From Methanoregula sp. (GTDB lineage: Archaea > Halobacteriota > Methanomicrobia > Methanomicrobiales > Methanospirillaceae): a stretch of DNA of 64,000 bases. A program made the position numbers and the translations under genes. The notes under the pieces are model-generated. The model was given only the letters and a program-made list of their open reading frames with translations, had not been told where the DNA came from and did not search any database. Every line of letters begins with the position of its first letter. The stretch's first letter is position 1. This document shows positions 1 through 8,012 of this stretch, in pieces. The stretch covers positions 1-64,000 of the forward strand of contig NZ_JAQTQD010000009.1 of NCBI RefSeq assembly GCF_028712425.1. Direction: 5' to 3'.

Positions 1-169
1 CGATCTTTTATTTGTCTCCTTACTAGTTGAGCACACATCTTGGTATGGAGACAATGTACCTTAGATCTTTTGGTCATTCGCCGTTCTCTTTTCTCTCGTT
101 CAAAGCATTTCTACAGAGCAAAATTTTGTAACCAAGCTTGGCAATTATAATTTTTCAAAACAGGATCAG

Positions 170-2008
170 ATGAGAATAATTCAAGCTCTCAATAGCAGAA
201 AATCAATCGAATCGCTGGTCTTAAATAAAGAACGAGAGCTACAGCAAAAATCCCTCATTATCAGAGATCAACGAAAAGAAATCCGGATGACAGAAGCATT
301 TTCTCTTAAGGCAAAAGATCCAAACAGCAGGATACCAGAGGGGGGTATTGTGAAATTCTCTTCTGATGGAATTACACGGGTTTTTAACGCCCAAGGCGAA
401 CAGATTCTTGACGTGAGGGATAGCAATGCTCAGATGGTGATGACACCCTCTGGAAAAATGATTCCCGCGACTCATGTGTTTTCAGTGCCTGAGGACGTCA
501 TCGTGTATAACTCAGGAAATCGTGATTACTATATCCGGGATGAAAAAATCCTGTTCATCAAGGATTTTGGGGACGAAAAGGACGGAGATTTGGTTAATAA
601 AATCCAAGGTTTGCCCGGACCGTTAGGGAATACCTGGGTAGCATATGCAGAAAGCGATTCAATCACGAATCCGGCTATTCTTACATCCCAATTGGTTGTC
701 CCTCATAGTCCGTCAACTTCTGTAAATATCTTATTCAATGGCCTGCAACCAGAGGATGGATCGTATATCGTTCAGCCTGTTGTTGCATTTAATTATAATC
801 AACATAATGGTAATGGATTACGGTGGCAAAACCAATGGACCGGCGCTTCATGGTTATGCGATGAATCTGTTACATGTGATCACGGAGATCCAGTTCTTGC
901 TGTTAATGAGGGGGATACTATTAATGGTGCTGTTGGTCGAGTCCCTCTTCCGGGACCAATTCCTGATTTATGGGTAATTACAACTACCGATATCACGTCA
1001 GGACAATCCACAACATATCTGAAATTCTATAAAACTACCAGTCCGAGCCAGGTTGTCACTACTTATGAGATAATTGAGGGTTACTTAGATCGGCTTAAAA
1101 TATCCGATACACCTTTTACAAATATTGTGGCAAGAGATACCTCATTTAATTCAATCCCACTTACAATGCACGGGCAGTACCATCTCCTTGATCACCCTCA
1201 TTTGACAGGGCTGTACGTTGATACTTCTCAGTCACCATCAAAAATTACAATTTTTACTGACTATTCATTTTCAATTACCACAACTACTGAAGGAAATGGT
1301 GAAATAAAACCAACAGAAGGAGAAATTATTCCTTCTGGGATTTACTCAATAAAAACAAATGAGGATAAAGAATTTACAATAACTCCAAATTCCGGATACA
1401 TAATCGATAATGTCCTTGTAGACGGACAATCAAAAGGGCCTCTATCCACATACTCATTTAGACTTGTAAATCCTGAAGATATGAAAGACCATACAATCTC
1501 CGCTATCTTCAAGGAGAAGACCCTCCCCGCCATCGTCCCGCTCTGCCAGGCCGGCGAAGCATTTGATGCAACCCTCTATCCACAAGGCTGGCCGCAGTCC
1601 GATCCAATGACATTCACCTGCGACTGGGACGGCAACGGACGGGTGTACGTATCCGGCAGCAGTTCGGAGCTCATCGGTACGCATGCCGATGACGGGTTCA
1701 CAGTTGATACACCAAATGGAATCCAGTTCGATGCCGAAGGCCATTACGCACATCAGCATGCGCCGTTGGATATTACCGAGGGCATGAACAGTGGATCAAA
1801 CACCCTTACCCTCATTGTCAGGAATTATATGGGATTATCCATGAGTTACGGATCTTCAACCGGAATTGGAACCGATCAAGTACCGTATATCGTTGAGATT
1901 AATGATCCGTCAATGGCGGCTACAATGCGTTCAATCGTGTCAACGACACCGCAATTCACCCCGAACAGTACCTCACTTGAAGGAGCCGCATTTACGGAAA
2001 ACGCATGA
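170..2008 (+). CDS. Large accessory protein with an InlB-type beta repeat domain
   Basis: I do not recognise a full-length family for this 612-residue protein. Residues about 370-450 look like a divergent InlB B-repeat/bacterial repeat domain (NSGYIIDNVLVDGQ followed by HTISAIFK), common in secreted and surface proteins of methanogens. The remainder is beta-rich with many Ser/Thr/Asn. No signal peptide is visible at this start; an in-frame TAA at 149-151 limits extension, so the start can only lie at or just before 170. The first 1500 bases are AT-richer than the purF operon and the last 500 are GC-richer, suggesting a mosaic origin. Residues about 70-80 (VFNAQGEQI) weakly resemble VYDRHGRKI in the secreted protein at 10.7 kb. 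A fossil purF end lies just downstream, marking this gene as accessory DNA. Confidence 0.6.
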   Translation: MRIIQALNSRKSIESLVLNKERELQQKSLIIRDQRKEIRMTEAFSLKAKDPNSRIPEGGIVKFSSDGITRVFNAQGEQILDVRDSNAQMVMTPSGKMIPATHVFSVPEDVIVYNSGNRDYYIRDEKILFIKDFGDEKDGDLVNKIQGLPGPLGNTWVAYAESDSITNPAILTSQLVVPHSPSTSVNILFNGLQPEDGSYIVQPVVAFNYNQHNGNGLRWQNQWTGASWLCDESVTCDHGDPVLAVNEGDTINGAVGRVPLPGPIPDLWVITTTDITSGQSTTYLKFYKTTSPSQVVTTYEIIEGYLDRLKISDTPFTNIVARDTSFNSIPLTMHGQYHLLDHPHLTGLYVDTSQSPSKITIFTDYSFSITTTTEGNGEIKPTEGEIIPSGIYSIKTNEDKEFTITPNSGYIIDNVLVDGQSKGPLSTYSFRLVNPEDMKDHTISAIFKEKTLPAIVPLCQAGEAFDATLYPQGWPQSDPMTFTCDWDGNGRVYVSGSSSELIGTHADDGFTVDTPNGIQFDAEGHYAHQHAPLDITEGMNSGSNTLTLIVRNYMGLSMSYGSSTGIGTDQVPYIVEINDPSMAATMRSIVSTTPQFTPNSTSLEGAAFTENA

Positions 2009-2097
2009 ACGGCATAATGATTGGTGGAGACAAAAATCTTTTTTCGTCATTTTTTATGAACACCCTTGGGGCAATGGTGAAATCGCCCCTCAAGATC

Positions 2098-2170
2098 TCA
2101 CGTCCCAAAACTCCCGAGCTTAACCTGGATCGTCGAGTCAACGAAATCGATCCTTCAGTGCAGGCCTTTA
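2098..2170 (-). pseudogene. Fossil of a purF 3' end
   Basis: Read on the minus strand this stretch encodes IDFVDSTIQVKLGSFGT and then TGA, which aligns without gaps to the last residues of the intact PurF 150 bp away (VDFVDATYQTKLGSYEA, then TGA). Upstream of that the match continues for a few bases after a small insertion and is then lost. It is too short and interrupted to be a gene. I read it as a decayed second copy of the purF C-terminus, left by a duplication, a recombination event, or insertion of the accessory DNA to its left. Confidence 0.7.
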
Positions 2171-2249
2171 ACTACCATTATTCAGGATTATCTTCGATTT
2201 TTTCAAGATTGTTACAAGTCCAATAGCTGCCGAAAGTGATTACGAAAAG

Positions 2250-3671
2250 TCACGCCTCATAACTCCCGAGCTTGGTCTGGTACGTAGCGTCCACGAAATC
2301 CACGTTGCAGGTCTTCGCCTGCTCGCCTTCGATAGGGAGCGGGTAACAACCGGTCAGGCAGCCAAGGCAGAGGTTCTCGCCGTCGAGCCCGGTCGCCCTG
2401 ATCAGGCCCTCGAGCGAGATGTGGTGGAGGGTGGTTGCGGTGATGCTCTTCCTCACTTCCTCCTCGGTCCGGTTGTGGGCGATGAGCTCTTCCCGCGTGG
2501 GGAAGTCCGTGCCAAGGTAACAGGGAGCCTTGATGGCAGGCGAGCCGACCCGCATATGGATCTCCCGTGCACCGGCATCCCTGACAATGCCGATGATCCG
2601 CTTCGATGTCGTGCCCCGGACAATGCTGTCATCGACAAGGACAACCGACTTGTCTTTTAGGTGCGCCCGGATCGGGTTGAGTTTCATCCGCACTGCCCGC
2701 TCACGTTCCTTCTGCGTAGGCATGATGAAGGTCCTCCCGATGTACCGGTTCTTCATCATGCACTCGACGAACGGTATCTTCGAGCCCTCGGCATACCCGA
2801 TCGCGTGTGCGGTCCCGGAGTCGGGGACCGAGGATACCGAGTCCGCTTTCACCGGGTCCTCTTCATACAGGGTTTTTCCGATCCTGCGCCGCACATCGTA
2901 CACCAGCACACCGTCGATGATCGAGTCGGCCCGGGCAAAGTAGATGTACTCAAAGACGCAGTGCGCACAACGACCGGCCACTGCCACCTGCATGCACCGG
3001 ATCCCCTCCGGATCGATCCGGATGAGCTCCCCGGGTTTTATATCCCGGAGAAACTTTGCGGAAAGGGCATCCATGGCAACGCTCTCGGAGGCAAGCATGT
3101 ACCCGTTCTCGGTCTTCCCGATGCCGATGGGCTTGATCCCGAGCGGGTCGCGGAAGCCGTACAGGATCCCGTCGATCATGATGATAGTGGCGTACGACCC
3201 CACGAGCTTGTGCATGCAGGTCCTGACCGCGTCCTCGACCGACCCTGAGTTGCTCAGGGCGTTGATTAAGATCTTTGCGATGATCTCCGTGTCTGTGGTG
3301 GTGATGAAGATCTGGCCCGAACGTTCATACCCGGCCCGGAGCTCGCTTGTATTGATCAGGTTCCCGTTGTGGGCAATGGAGATGAAATGATCCTGGAACC
3401 GGAAGTTCAGGGGCTGGATATTTTCCGGAAGGTTCTGACCTGTTGTCGGGTACCGGACATGACCGATCCCGGTCGTCCCTTTCAGGTCATTTAAAACAGG
3501 AGGAGAAAAGATCTCGGCAACCAGACCGTTTCCCTTGAATTTATGGAGGCTGGTGCCGTCAAACGTGGAGATCCCGGCGCTCTCCTGCCCGCGGTGCTGG
3601 AGAGCATACAGGGCATAATAGAGCTGGATTGAGACACCGCCAGCATCCACGATGCCAACGATTCCACACAT
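2250..3671 (-). CDS. purF: Amidophosphoribosyltransferase
   Basis: Catalyses the first committed step of purine synthesis: PRPP plus glutamine to 5-phosphoribosylamine. The 473 residues are full family length. The protein starts MCGIVGI, so Cys2 becomes the N-terminal nucleophile of the class II glutaminase domain (about 1-230). The phosphoribosyltransferase domain carries the PRPP loop VVLVDDSIVRGTTS. Cysteines in CAHCVFEY, APCYLG and CLGCLTGCYP match the iron-sulfur type of PurF known from Bacillus subtilis. It is the last gene of a minus-strand string LSm, eL37, purF with gaps of 11-12 nt, so it is probably co-transcribed with translation and RNA-metabolism genes, an arrangement found in euryarchaea. 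Confidence 0.97.
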   Translation of the reverse strand: MCGIVGIVDAGGVSIQLYYALYALQHRGQESAGISTFDGTSLHKFKGNGLVAEIFSPPVLNDLKGTTGIGHVRYPTTGQNLPENIQPLNFRFQDHFISIAHNGNLINTSELRAGYERSGQIFITTTDTEIIAKILINALSNSGSVEDAVRTCMHKLVGSYATIIMIDGILYGFRDPLGIKPIGIGKTENGYMLASESVAMDALSAKFLRDIKPGELIRIDPEGIRCMQVAVAGRCAHCVFEYIYFARADSIIDGVLVYDVRRRIGKTLYEEDPVKADSVSSVPDSGTAHAIGYAEGSKIPFVECMMKNRYIGRTFIMPTQKERERAVRMKLNPIRAHLKDKSVVLVDDSIVRGTTSKRIIGIVRDAGAREIHMRVGSPAIKAPCYLGTDFPTREELIAHNRTEEEVRKSITATTLHHISLEGLIRATGLDGENLCLGCLTGCYPLPIEGEQAKTCNVDFVDATYQTKLGSYEA

Positions 3672-3683
3672 GGTACAACCCTG

Positions 3684-3866
3684 TTAATGCGTCGGGATTT
3701 TTGGTTTTTTCGTATCCCACTTGTGGCTTGTGATCTTCGTGCTCTTGCCAAAGCCGCAGGAAGAGCAGACTTTCTTGTTGGCGTGGAACGAGATCTTCCC
3801 GCAGCGCCGGCAGGCGATGTGAGTGAACTTGTTCCGCTTACCCATTGATGGAGTGCCTTTTGACAT
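3684..3866 (-). CDS. rpl37e: Ribosomal protein eL37
   Basis: A 60-residue zinc-ribbon protein of the large ribosomal subunit. Two CxxC pairs (CRRCGK and CSSCGF) form the zinc site and the rest is Lys/Arg-rich, as expected for rRNA binding. Length and the [13 protein letters not shown] start are typical for archaeal eL37. It lies 11 nt downstream of the LSm gene and 12 nt upstream of purF on the same strand, so the three are very likely one operon. The adjacency of LSm and eL37 is a conserved archaeal feature and supports both calls. Confidence 0.96.
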   Translation of the reverse strand: MSKGTPSMGKRNKFTHIACRRCGKISFHANKKVCSSCGFGKSTKITSHKWDTKKPKIPTH

Positions 3867-3877
3867 GTCGTTTCACC

Positions 3878-4117
<240 letters not shown>

Positions 4118-4270
4118 TTACCATCGCTCTGGAGTAATATATGTGTGCGAGCGGATCACTTAAACATACCGTAGATCCCAGCATAGCAATAAAATTTCCT
4201 GCGCTGGCGTCCCCGGGCAGAGGTACGAAAAACGGCCGGTATGCAAATTTTTTTCATGCCTCCGCTCTGA

Positions 4271-4783
4271 ATGATGTGCAGAACGATGAAAAAAATTGTC
4301 GTAAAGAAACGCCACTCGATCCGTAAGAGCCAGGCGCAGGATCTGCTCGCCCGCTTATCGGAGCAGATCGGCCCTTCGGCAAAGCTGTTCAGCGCCGATA
4401 TGATCGAAGTCCTCGAGACCACGGCGAATGTCTCGCTCTACATGGTGAACAAGAAGCCGGTGCTGATGGCAACGGATGCGTGGGTCTTTCCTACGCTCAA
4501 AGGGGCGGTGCAGTACCCGTTCCCCGAGCGCCGTGTTGTTGTGGATGCCGGCGCAATCCCGTACGTGGTGAACGGTGCCGACATCATGCGCCCGGGGATC
4601 GTCTCGTGCACGGACGACGTGAAGGAAGGCATGCCGGTCCAGATCGTGGACGAGCGGCACGGTAAGGCGCTGGCCATCGGAATTGCCCTCTTTGATGCGC
4701 CCGGGTTGCGTGCAGCAACGACAGGAAAGATGGTGAAAAAGTTCCACCACGTCGGTGACGAGATCTGGAACATGGAAATATGA
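4271..4783 (+). CDS. PUA-domain RNA-binding protein (archaeal MCT-1/Tma20 type)
   Basis: About 165-170 residues with an N-terminal DUF1947-like region and a C-terminal PUA domain (about 85-165; DAGAIPYVVNGADIMRPGI and the later GKALAIGIALFDA). The family is the archaeal counterpart of eukaryotic MCT-1/Tma20, which binds RNA and the small ribosomal subunit; the archaeal function is not firmly established. Three start codons are possible (4271, 4274 and 4286); MKKIVVKKRHSIRKSQ from 4286 is the usual beginning of the family, and none has a clear Shine-Dalgarno sequence. It is divergent from the LSm operon and upstream of sepF, fitting a housekeeping block concerned with translation. Confidence 0.9.
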   Translation: MMCRTMKKIVVKKRHSIRKSQAQDLLARLSEQIGPSAKLFSADMIEVLETTANVSLYMVNKKPVLMATDAWVFPTLKGAVQYPFPERRVVVDAGAIPYVVNGADIMRPGIVSCTDDVKEGMPVQIVDERHGKALAIGIALFDAPGLRAATTGKMVKKFHHVGDEIWNMEI

Positions 4784-4873
4784 GCCGGATCAGGATCCGG
4801 CGGGCCTGCGGAAAAACGGCCGATTTGCTCTTTTTTTCCCAAAAAATCCCTTACCGGCGGGCTCTGAATAGAT

Positions 4874-4884
4874 ACTATTAAATA
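4874..4884 (+). promoter_or_regulatory. TATA box of sepF
   Basis: ACTATTAAATA is centred about 27 nt before the sepF ATG and no Shine-Dalgarno sequence lies between, so the transcript is probably leaderless, a common archaeal arrangement. Confidence 0.5.
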
Positions 4885-4906
4885 AATTCCTTCATTAAGT
4901 TTTTTT

Positions 4907-5269
4907 ATGGTTAAGATCATAGACACCCTCCTTGGAAAAAGCGCCTCCCACGCGGACGACGAATACATGGAACTGGACCTTGCGTCGTACGAGGAACACG
5001 GCAGCGGTCCGGCCCTTCTTGTGAAGATTGCAACGATCAGCGACCTCAAGGACACGCCCCGTGTCAAGGATGAAGTCTACTCCGGTAACATTGTCATCGT
5101 GGACATCTCCCGGCTGAAGATGGACAAGATCTCGTACGAGCGTGTCTTAAAAGACTTAAAGGAAGTTGCAAAGGACGTCAACGGGGATATCATCGGCCTT
5201 GGCGACCAGCGCTATGTTGTCTTAACGCCCATGTCGGTGAAGATCTCCCGCGACAAGATCGGTGGATAA
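4907..5269 (+). CDS. sepF: SepF-like cell division protein
   Basis: A 120-residue protein of the archaeal SepF family, the membrane anchor of FtsZ in FtsZ-dividing archaea. The N-terminus MVKIIDTLLGKS is the expected short amphipathic membrane-targeting helix, followed by a linker (residues 15-30) and the SepF core from about residue 35 (VKIATISDLKD, then GNIVIVDISRL and GDIIGLGDQRYVVLTP). The following ZPR1 gene overlaps its end by 8 nt, so the two are translationally linked. It sits between PUA and ZPR1 genes, a neighbourhood seen in methanogens. The function is assigned from the family; the membrane helix can be seen directly. Confidence 0.92.
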   Translation: MVKIIDTLLGKSASHADDEYMELDLASYEEHGSGPALLVKIATISDLKDTPRVKDEVYSGNIVIVDISRLKMDKISYERVLKDLKEVAKDVNGDIIGLGDQRYVVLTPMSVKISRDKIGG

Positions 5270-5798
5270 TCGCGTGGAGAGAAAAGTCCCGGGACCGTGT
5301 CCAAGCTGCAATACTGAAATCGATTATCTCTACAAGACAGAGAATATTCCCTATTTTTCCGATATCCTCATCATCTCCGCCATCTGCCCGTCCTGCGGGT
5401 ACAGGTTCGTGGATACCCAGCTCCTGAAGCACGGCGAGCCGGCACGGTACACGCTCGCCGTGGAGAAGGAAGACGACCTCGCAGTCCGCGTTGTGAGGAG
5501 CATGAGCGCCAGCATCGAGATCCCCGAGCTTGGCGTCCGCATCGACCCCGGCCCCCAGTGCCAGGGATTTGTCTCGAACGTTGAGGGCGTGCTCGACCGG
5601 ATCGAGGAGGTTGTCAAGGGCGCTTTGAGATGGGGAACCGATGTGGAGAAGGAGAACGCTGCGGAGCTTCTCGCGGATATTGCCCGGGTGAAGGCCGGGC
5701 TGTACCCGATTACGTTGATCATTGAGGACCCGGGCGGGAACAGCGGGATCGAGAGCGAGCGGGTGACAAAGGAGAAGTACGAGCCGGAAGAGGAATAG
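5262..5798 (+). CDS. ZPR1 zinc-finger domain protein
   Basis: A 178-residue single-copy ZPR1 module. The CPSC-x(26)-CPSC zinc site lies at residues about 13-45 and is followed by the beta-rich ZPR1 domain (ELGVRIDPGPQCQGFVSN is characteristic). Eukaryotic ZPR1 chaperones elongation factor 1A; the archaeal role is unproven. The start is GTG at 5262, overlapping the last 8 nt of sepF; a second GTG at 5274 is possible. The acidic C-terminal tail (EPEEE) is followed by a TAG stop and a poly-T run, a likely archaeal terminator. Confidence 0.9.
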   Translation: MDNRVERKVPGPCPSCNTEIDYLYKTENIPYFSDILIISAICPSCGYRFVDTQLLKHGEPARYTLAVEKEDDLAVRVVRSMSASIEIPELGVRIDPGPQCQGFVSNVEGVLDRIEEVVKGALRWGTDVEKENAAELLADIARVKAGLYPITLIIEDPGGNSGIESERVTKEKYEPEEE

Positions 5799-5799
5799 T

Positions 5800-5824
5800 C
5801 TTTCAACTTTTTTTGATTTTTTTA
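5800..5824 (+). terminator. Poly-T terminator after sepF-ZPR1
   Basis: Two runs of seven T residues separated by GA follow the ZPR1 stop codon by about ten bases. Oligo-T tracts of this kind are sufficient for termination by archaeal RNA polymerase. Confidence 0.45.
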
Positions 5825-5907
5825 AATCGCACACTGTATTCTGTGCGTTTTTTCATAGTTTCAGGGCCCTTACTTGACTATAAAAGCGATAATTCAAGGC
5901 ACCATTA

Positions 5908-6615
5908 ATGTATATTGATACTGGAATAATTCCTATGAAATTGGCTCAACAAGTACTGTACGCAATTGATGATGCAGGGGCGAACAAGTTTGAGTCTGCT
6001 TTACTACACGCATGCATAGCAATTGACACAACCTCAAAACGACTTACTCTCGCAAAAACAAAGGTTCGGGATAGATATGTTGCTTGTCTTCGTAACTACT
6101 ATTGGATTTTGGAGCCAATGCTCGGACCAGGAATTAATTTGGTCGAAACAAAATTTGAAAACATACAATCGAAAAATAATTGTTCGCCCGACTTAGCTGA
6201 GATTATTTACGAAATTTTCCGTTGCTCCCATGCTCATGGTGATGAAGTTCCTATTGCGTTTTCTGTTACCCCAACTACAGATTCTGAATGTTCCAGATGG
6301 ATTTTGGGAAATGGAGAAATACATATGCCGGATCGGATAATATGGGCTCTTCTTTCAGTAGCTGTTTTTTCGAGGGTCAACGCAAGTGAAAAGTCTGACG
6401 GAAATTATTATCTCTCGCTTGGCGATCACCGCTTTCTTCTTCGTGAATGGTGGGGGCGAGAAGATGATTTTCGCGTTATTGCCGCCCAATATAATCAGAC
6501 AAGAGTCACGCTTGACAAACTCGGTAGATTAGAAAAAGGTAATGAAAATCCTGCGCTCGACAAGACTATGAATTTAGAAATAATCCAGCCTTATGCCACA
6601 CAAAGGCGCACTTAA
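5908..6615 (+). CDS. Accessory protein of unknown function, possible HEPN-type
   Basis: A 235-residue soluble protein that I do not recognise. It is predicted mostly helical in the first 150 residues and carries RCSHAH near residue 110, which fits the R-x4-H signature of HEPN-family RNases; the preceding ALLHACIAID helix is also reminiscent of that superfamily. This is a motif match only. A second start codon follows at 5935 (MKLAQQVLYAI). The gene is clearly AT-richer than sepF-ZPR1 and stands alone, directly beside the 71-bp repeat region, so horizontal acquisition is likely. No partner gene typical of a toxin-antitoxin pair is adjacent. Confidence 0.55.
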   Translation: MYIDTGIIPMKLAQQVLYAIDDAGANKFESALLHACIAIDTTSKRLTLAKTKVRDRYVACLRNYYWILEPMLGPGINLVETKFENIQSKNNCSPDLAEIIYEIFRCSHAHGDEVPIAFSVTPTTDSECSRWILGNGEIHMPDRIIWALLSVAVFSRVNASEKSDGNYYLSLGDHRFLLREWWGREDDFRVIAAQYNQTRVTLDKLGRLEKGNENPALDKTMNLEIIQPYATQRRT

Positions 6616-6682
6616 GCACTATCCTTGGTAATGCAATTCCCACTTGCGATATCTCGTAATACCCTCCTATATTTTTCCTCCG

Positions 6683-6753
6683 GGTAATACGTCATCATCG
6701 CCTCACAGGGGATGCCCACGCGGCGGGGGCAGAGCCCCCAAGAGCGTCAAACC
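6683..6753 (+). repeat. 71-bp repeat element, copy A
   Basis: Begins GGTAATACG and ends in AAGAGCGTCAAACC. Its core GGGGGCAGAGCCCCC can form a 6-bp hairpin with a 3-nt loop. The last 45 bases match copy B at 7793-7837 with a single A/G difference. The two copies bracket the gene at 6953 in the same orientation. Confidence 0.8.
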
Positions 6754-6814
6754 AATTCTAAAAAAATTTCCAGACCGGCGGTTCTCATTATTAATCTAAC
6801 CTCATCAATCTTGC

Positions 6815-6825
6815 AAATATAAATA
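6815..6825 (+). promoter_or_regulatory. TATA box upstream of the 6953 gene
   Basis: AAATATAAATA is a strong archaeal TATA match. Transcription would start near 6848, giving an untranslated leader of about 105 nt before the gene at 6953. Confidence 0.4.
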
Positions 6826-6952
6826 ATACTGTATCTTACAATAACAATGGAAATTTTCCGGCACATTCACATCGTCACGCCGCTATTCCCAGAACACCAC
6901 TCAAAGAGCACCTGCCCATGATCACCAGCACAAATCACCAAACGGATCATTC

Positions 6953-7378
6953 ATGAAACGCGGCCGGCCATCCACAACCGGAATCAACGATGCCGTTGCC
7001 ATCGCAAAGAAACGCGGCTGCGTGATGAGAGTAACGTACTCTTCCGACAGCGTCTGCGATTTTTTTATCCGGACCGTAACGCACGTGACCTTTGTCCGGC
7101 TCATTCGTATTGAAAAGATCATTGCGCCCGCGAGCGAGATCGAGCACAAGTACCGCGAGATCATTGCCGAGCTCCGGCTGTTCCCACAATCACTGCAGAT
7201 TAAAAGGGAGCTCTGGGTCTACAACAAGTACGGAACGTATCGTTTCTTCCGGCTGACTGATGATGGTCTGGAAGAGAGCCAGCAGAGTGGGGAGCCGGCC
7301 AAAAACGGCGAACCAGAACCCGATGCTAAGCCAGAAGGGGGGAACAATAAGGAAACCCCTGCGACGCCTCCGTCGTAG
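6953..7378 (+). CDS. Small conserved-looking protein of unknown function
   Basis: A 141-residue protein I cannot name. Residues 1-110 form a compact alpha/beta domain with alternating strands (VMRVTYSS, HVTFVRLIRI), a helix rich in Glu/Lys, and the block RELWVYNKYGTYRFF; this pattern of strands around acidic and basic residues is reminiscent of small PD-(D/E)XK-type nuclease folds, but no complete catalytic motif can be identified. The last 35 residues are a low-complexity Pro/Glu/Gly/Asn tail, probably disordered. It lies between direct copies of the 71-bp repeat and just upstream of the iterated 15-bp motif, so it may belong to a small mobile or self-regulating unit. The stop is TAG. Confidence 0.6.
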   Translation: MKRGRPSTTGINDAVAIAKKRGCVMRVTYSSDSVCDFFIRTVTHVTFVRLIRIEKIIAPASEIEHKYREIIAELRLFPQSLQIKRELWVYNKYGTYRFFRLTDDGLEESQQSGEPAKNGEPEPDAKPEGGNNKETPATPPS

Positions 7379-7481
7379 ATAGTATTCTCCCCCCTGAAAA
7401 AACACCCTATCGGAGATGTTCCCCCGAAGATCCCGTATCGGGGATTCTACGTCGGAGAATTCTGACTCGACAAAACCCCTT

Positions 7482-7539
7482 AGGACTAAGTACCCCAAAA
7501 AGCAGGACTAAATCGCGAAAATACAGGACTAAGTACCCC
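7482..7539 (+). repeat. Three phased copies of an AGGACTAA(GTACCCC) motif
   Basis: AGGACTAAGTACCCC occurs at 7482-7496 and 7525-7539, with a partial copy AGGACTAA at 7504-7511. Copy starts are 22 and 21 bp apart, i.e. two helical turns, as in replication iterons or operators for cooperative protein binding. Confidence 0.7.
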
Positions 7540-7689
7540 CTTTTTCCATTTTTTACGTCGATAAAAAAAGACGCAAATAGCGCTAATACAGCCGCGAAAG
7601 TCGGGTCCGGACGGACTGGGGGATGTGGTTTTGGAAGAAACAGGGGGTCCGGATCGAGTCTGTCAACGGGAGAGACGCCCCCCCTTGCG

Positions 7690-7739
7690 CCATCCCGCCC
7701 CCATGGGGGCGTGGGCGCCGGTGATATCTCCGTATTACC
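7690..7739 (-). repeat. 71-bp repeat element, degenerate inverted copy C
   Basis: Read on the minus strand it begins GGTAATACGGAGATATCAC and continues to GCGCCCACGCC, parallel to the left half of copies A and B. It faces copy B head to head, separated by about 27 bp. The G/C hairpin part is rearranged. Confidence 0.5.
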
Positions 7740-7766
7740 TTCATGCGATCCACTCTGTTGTTGACA

Positions 7767-7837
7767 GGTAATGCAGAGGCATCGCCATGCGGGGGATGCC
7801 CACGCGGCGGGGGCGGAGCCCCCAAGAGCGTCAAACC
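7767..7837 (+). repeat. 71-bp repeat element, copy B
   Basis: Begins GGTAATGC and ends AAGAGCGTCAAACC like copy A; the hairpin core here is GGGGGCGGAGCCCCC. Over the last 45 bases it differs from copy A at one position, and that change sits in the hairpin loop. Confidence 0.8.
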
Positions 7838-8012
7838 TCTGTAAAATTTCAGAAAATTTTTCTTAACGAGTGATCATATTTTTTCTCAATCTTAATCGCA
7901 ATTTTTTTTTTAAAATTATTTTTGAAATGGAAATAATCTAATTATTCCAACCCGATCAAATCATCAATCTTCATCGTCCGGCAAACAATACAATCACACA
8001 AAGGAGTTCCCC

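Larger units (their letters stand above)
6616..6952. other. Intergenic region with repeat copy A and a promoter
   Basis: No gene is supported here. It holds copy A of the 71-bp repeat, an AT-rich stretch with a good TATA box at 6815-6825, and a 24-codon ORF beginning at 6847 that I regard as chance or at most a leader. Confidence 0.5.
7379..8012. other. Non-coding region with iterons and repeat copies B and C
   Basis: No gene is supported. It contains an imperfect 11-bp inverted repeat (7368-7378 with 7447-7457, one mismatch), the threefold AGGACTAA motif, an inverted repeat copy C, direct copy B, and an AT-rich tail with the ribosome binding site AAGGAG of the next gene. Confidence 0.6.

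Noticed and set aside
2005-2226. 73-codon ORF overlapping the end of the first gene by ATGA
   Set aside because: Composition is poor and its second half runs through the purF fossil on the opposite strand; the overlap is chance.
6847-6921. 24-codon ORF downstream of the TATA box at 6815
   Set aside because: Too short to support; no ribosome binding site and His/Pro-rich composition.
7482-7539. CRISPR array
   Set aside because: Repeats are only 15 bp, just three (one partial), with 6-13 nt between; no cas genes are present.
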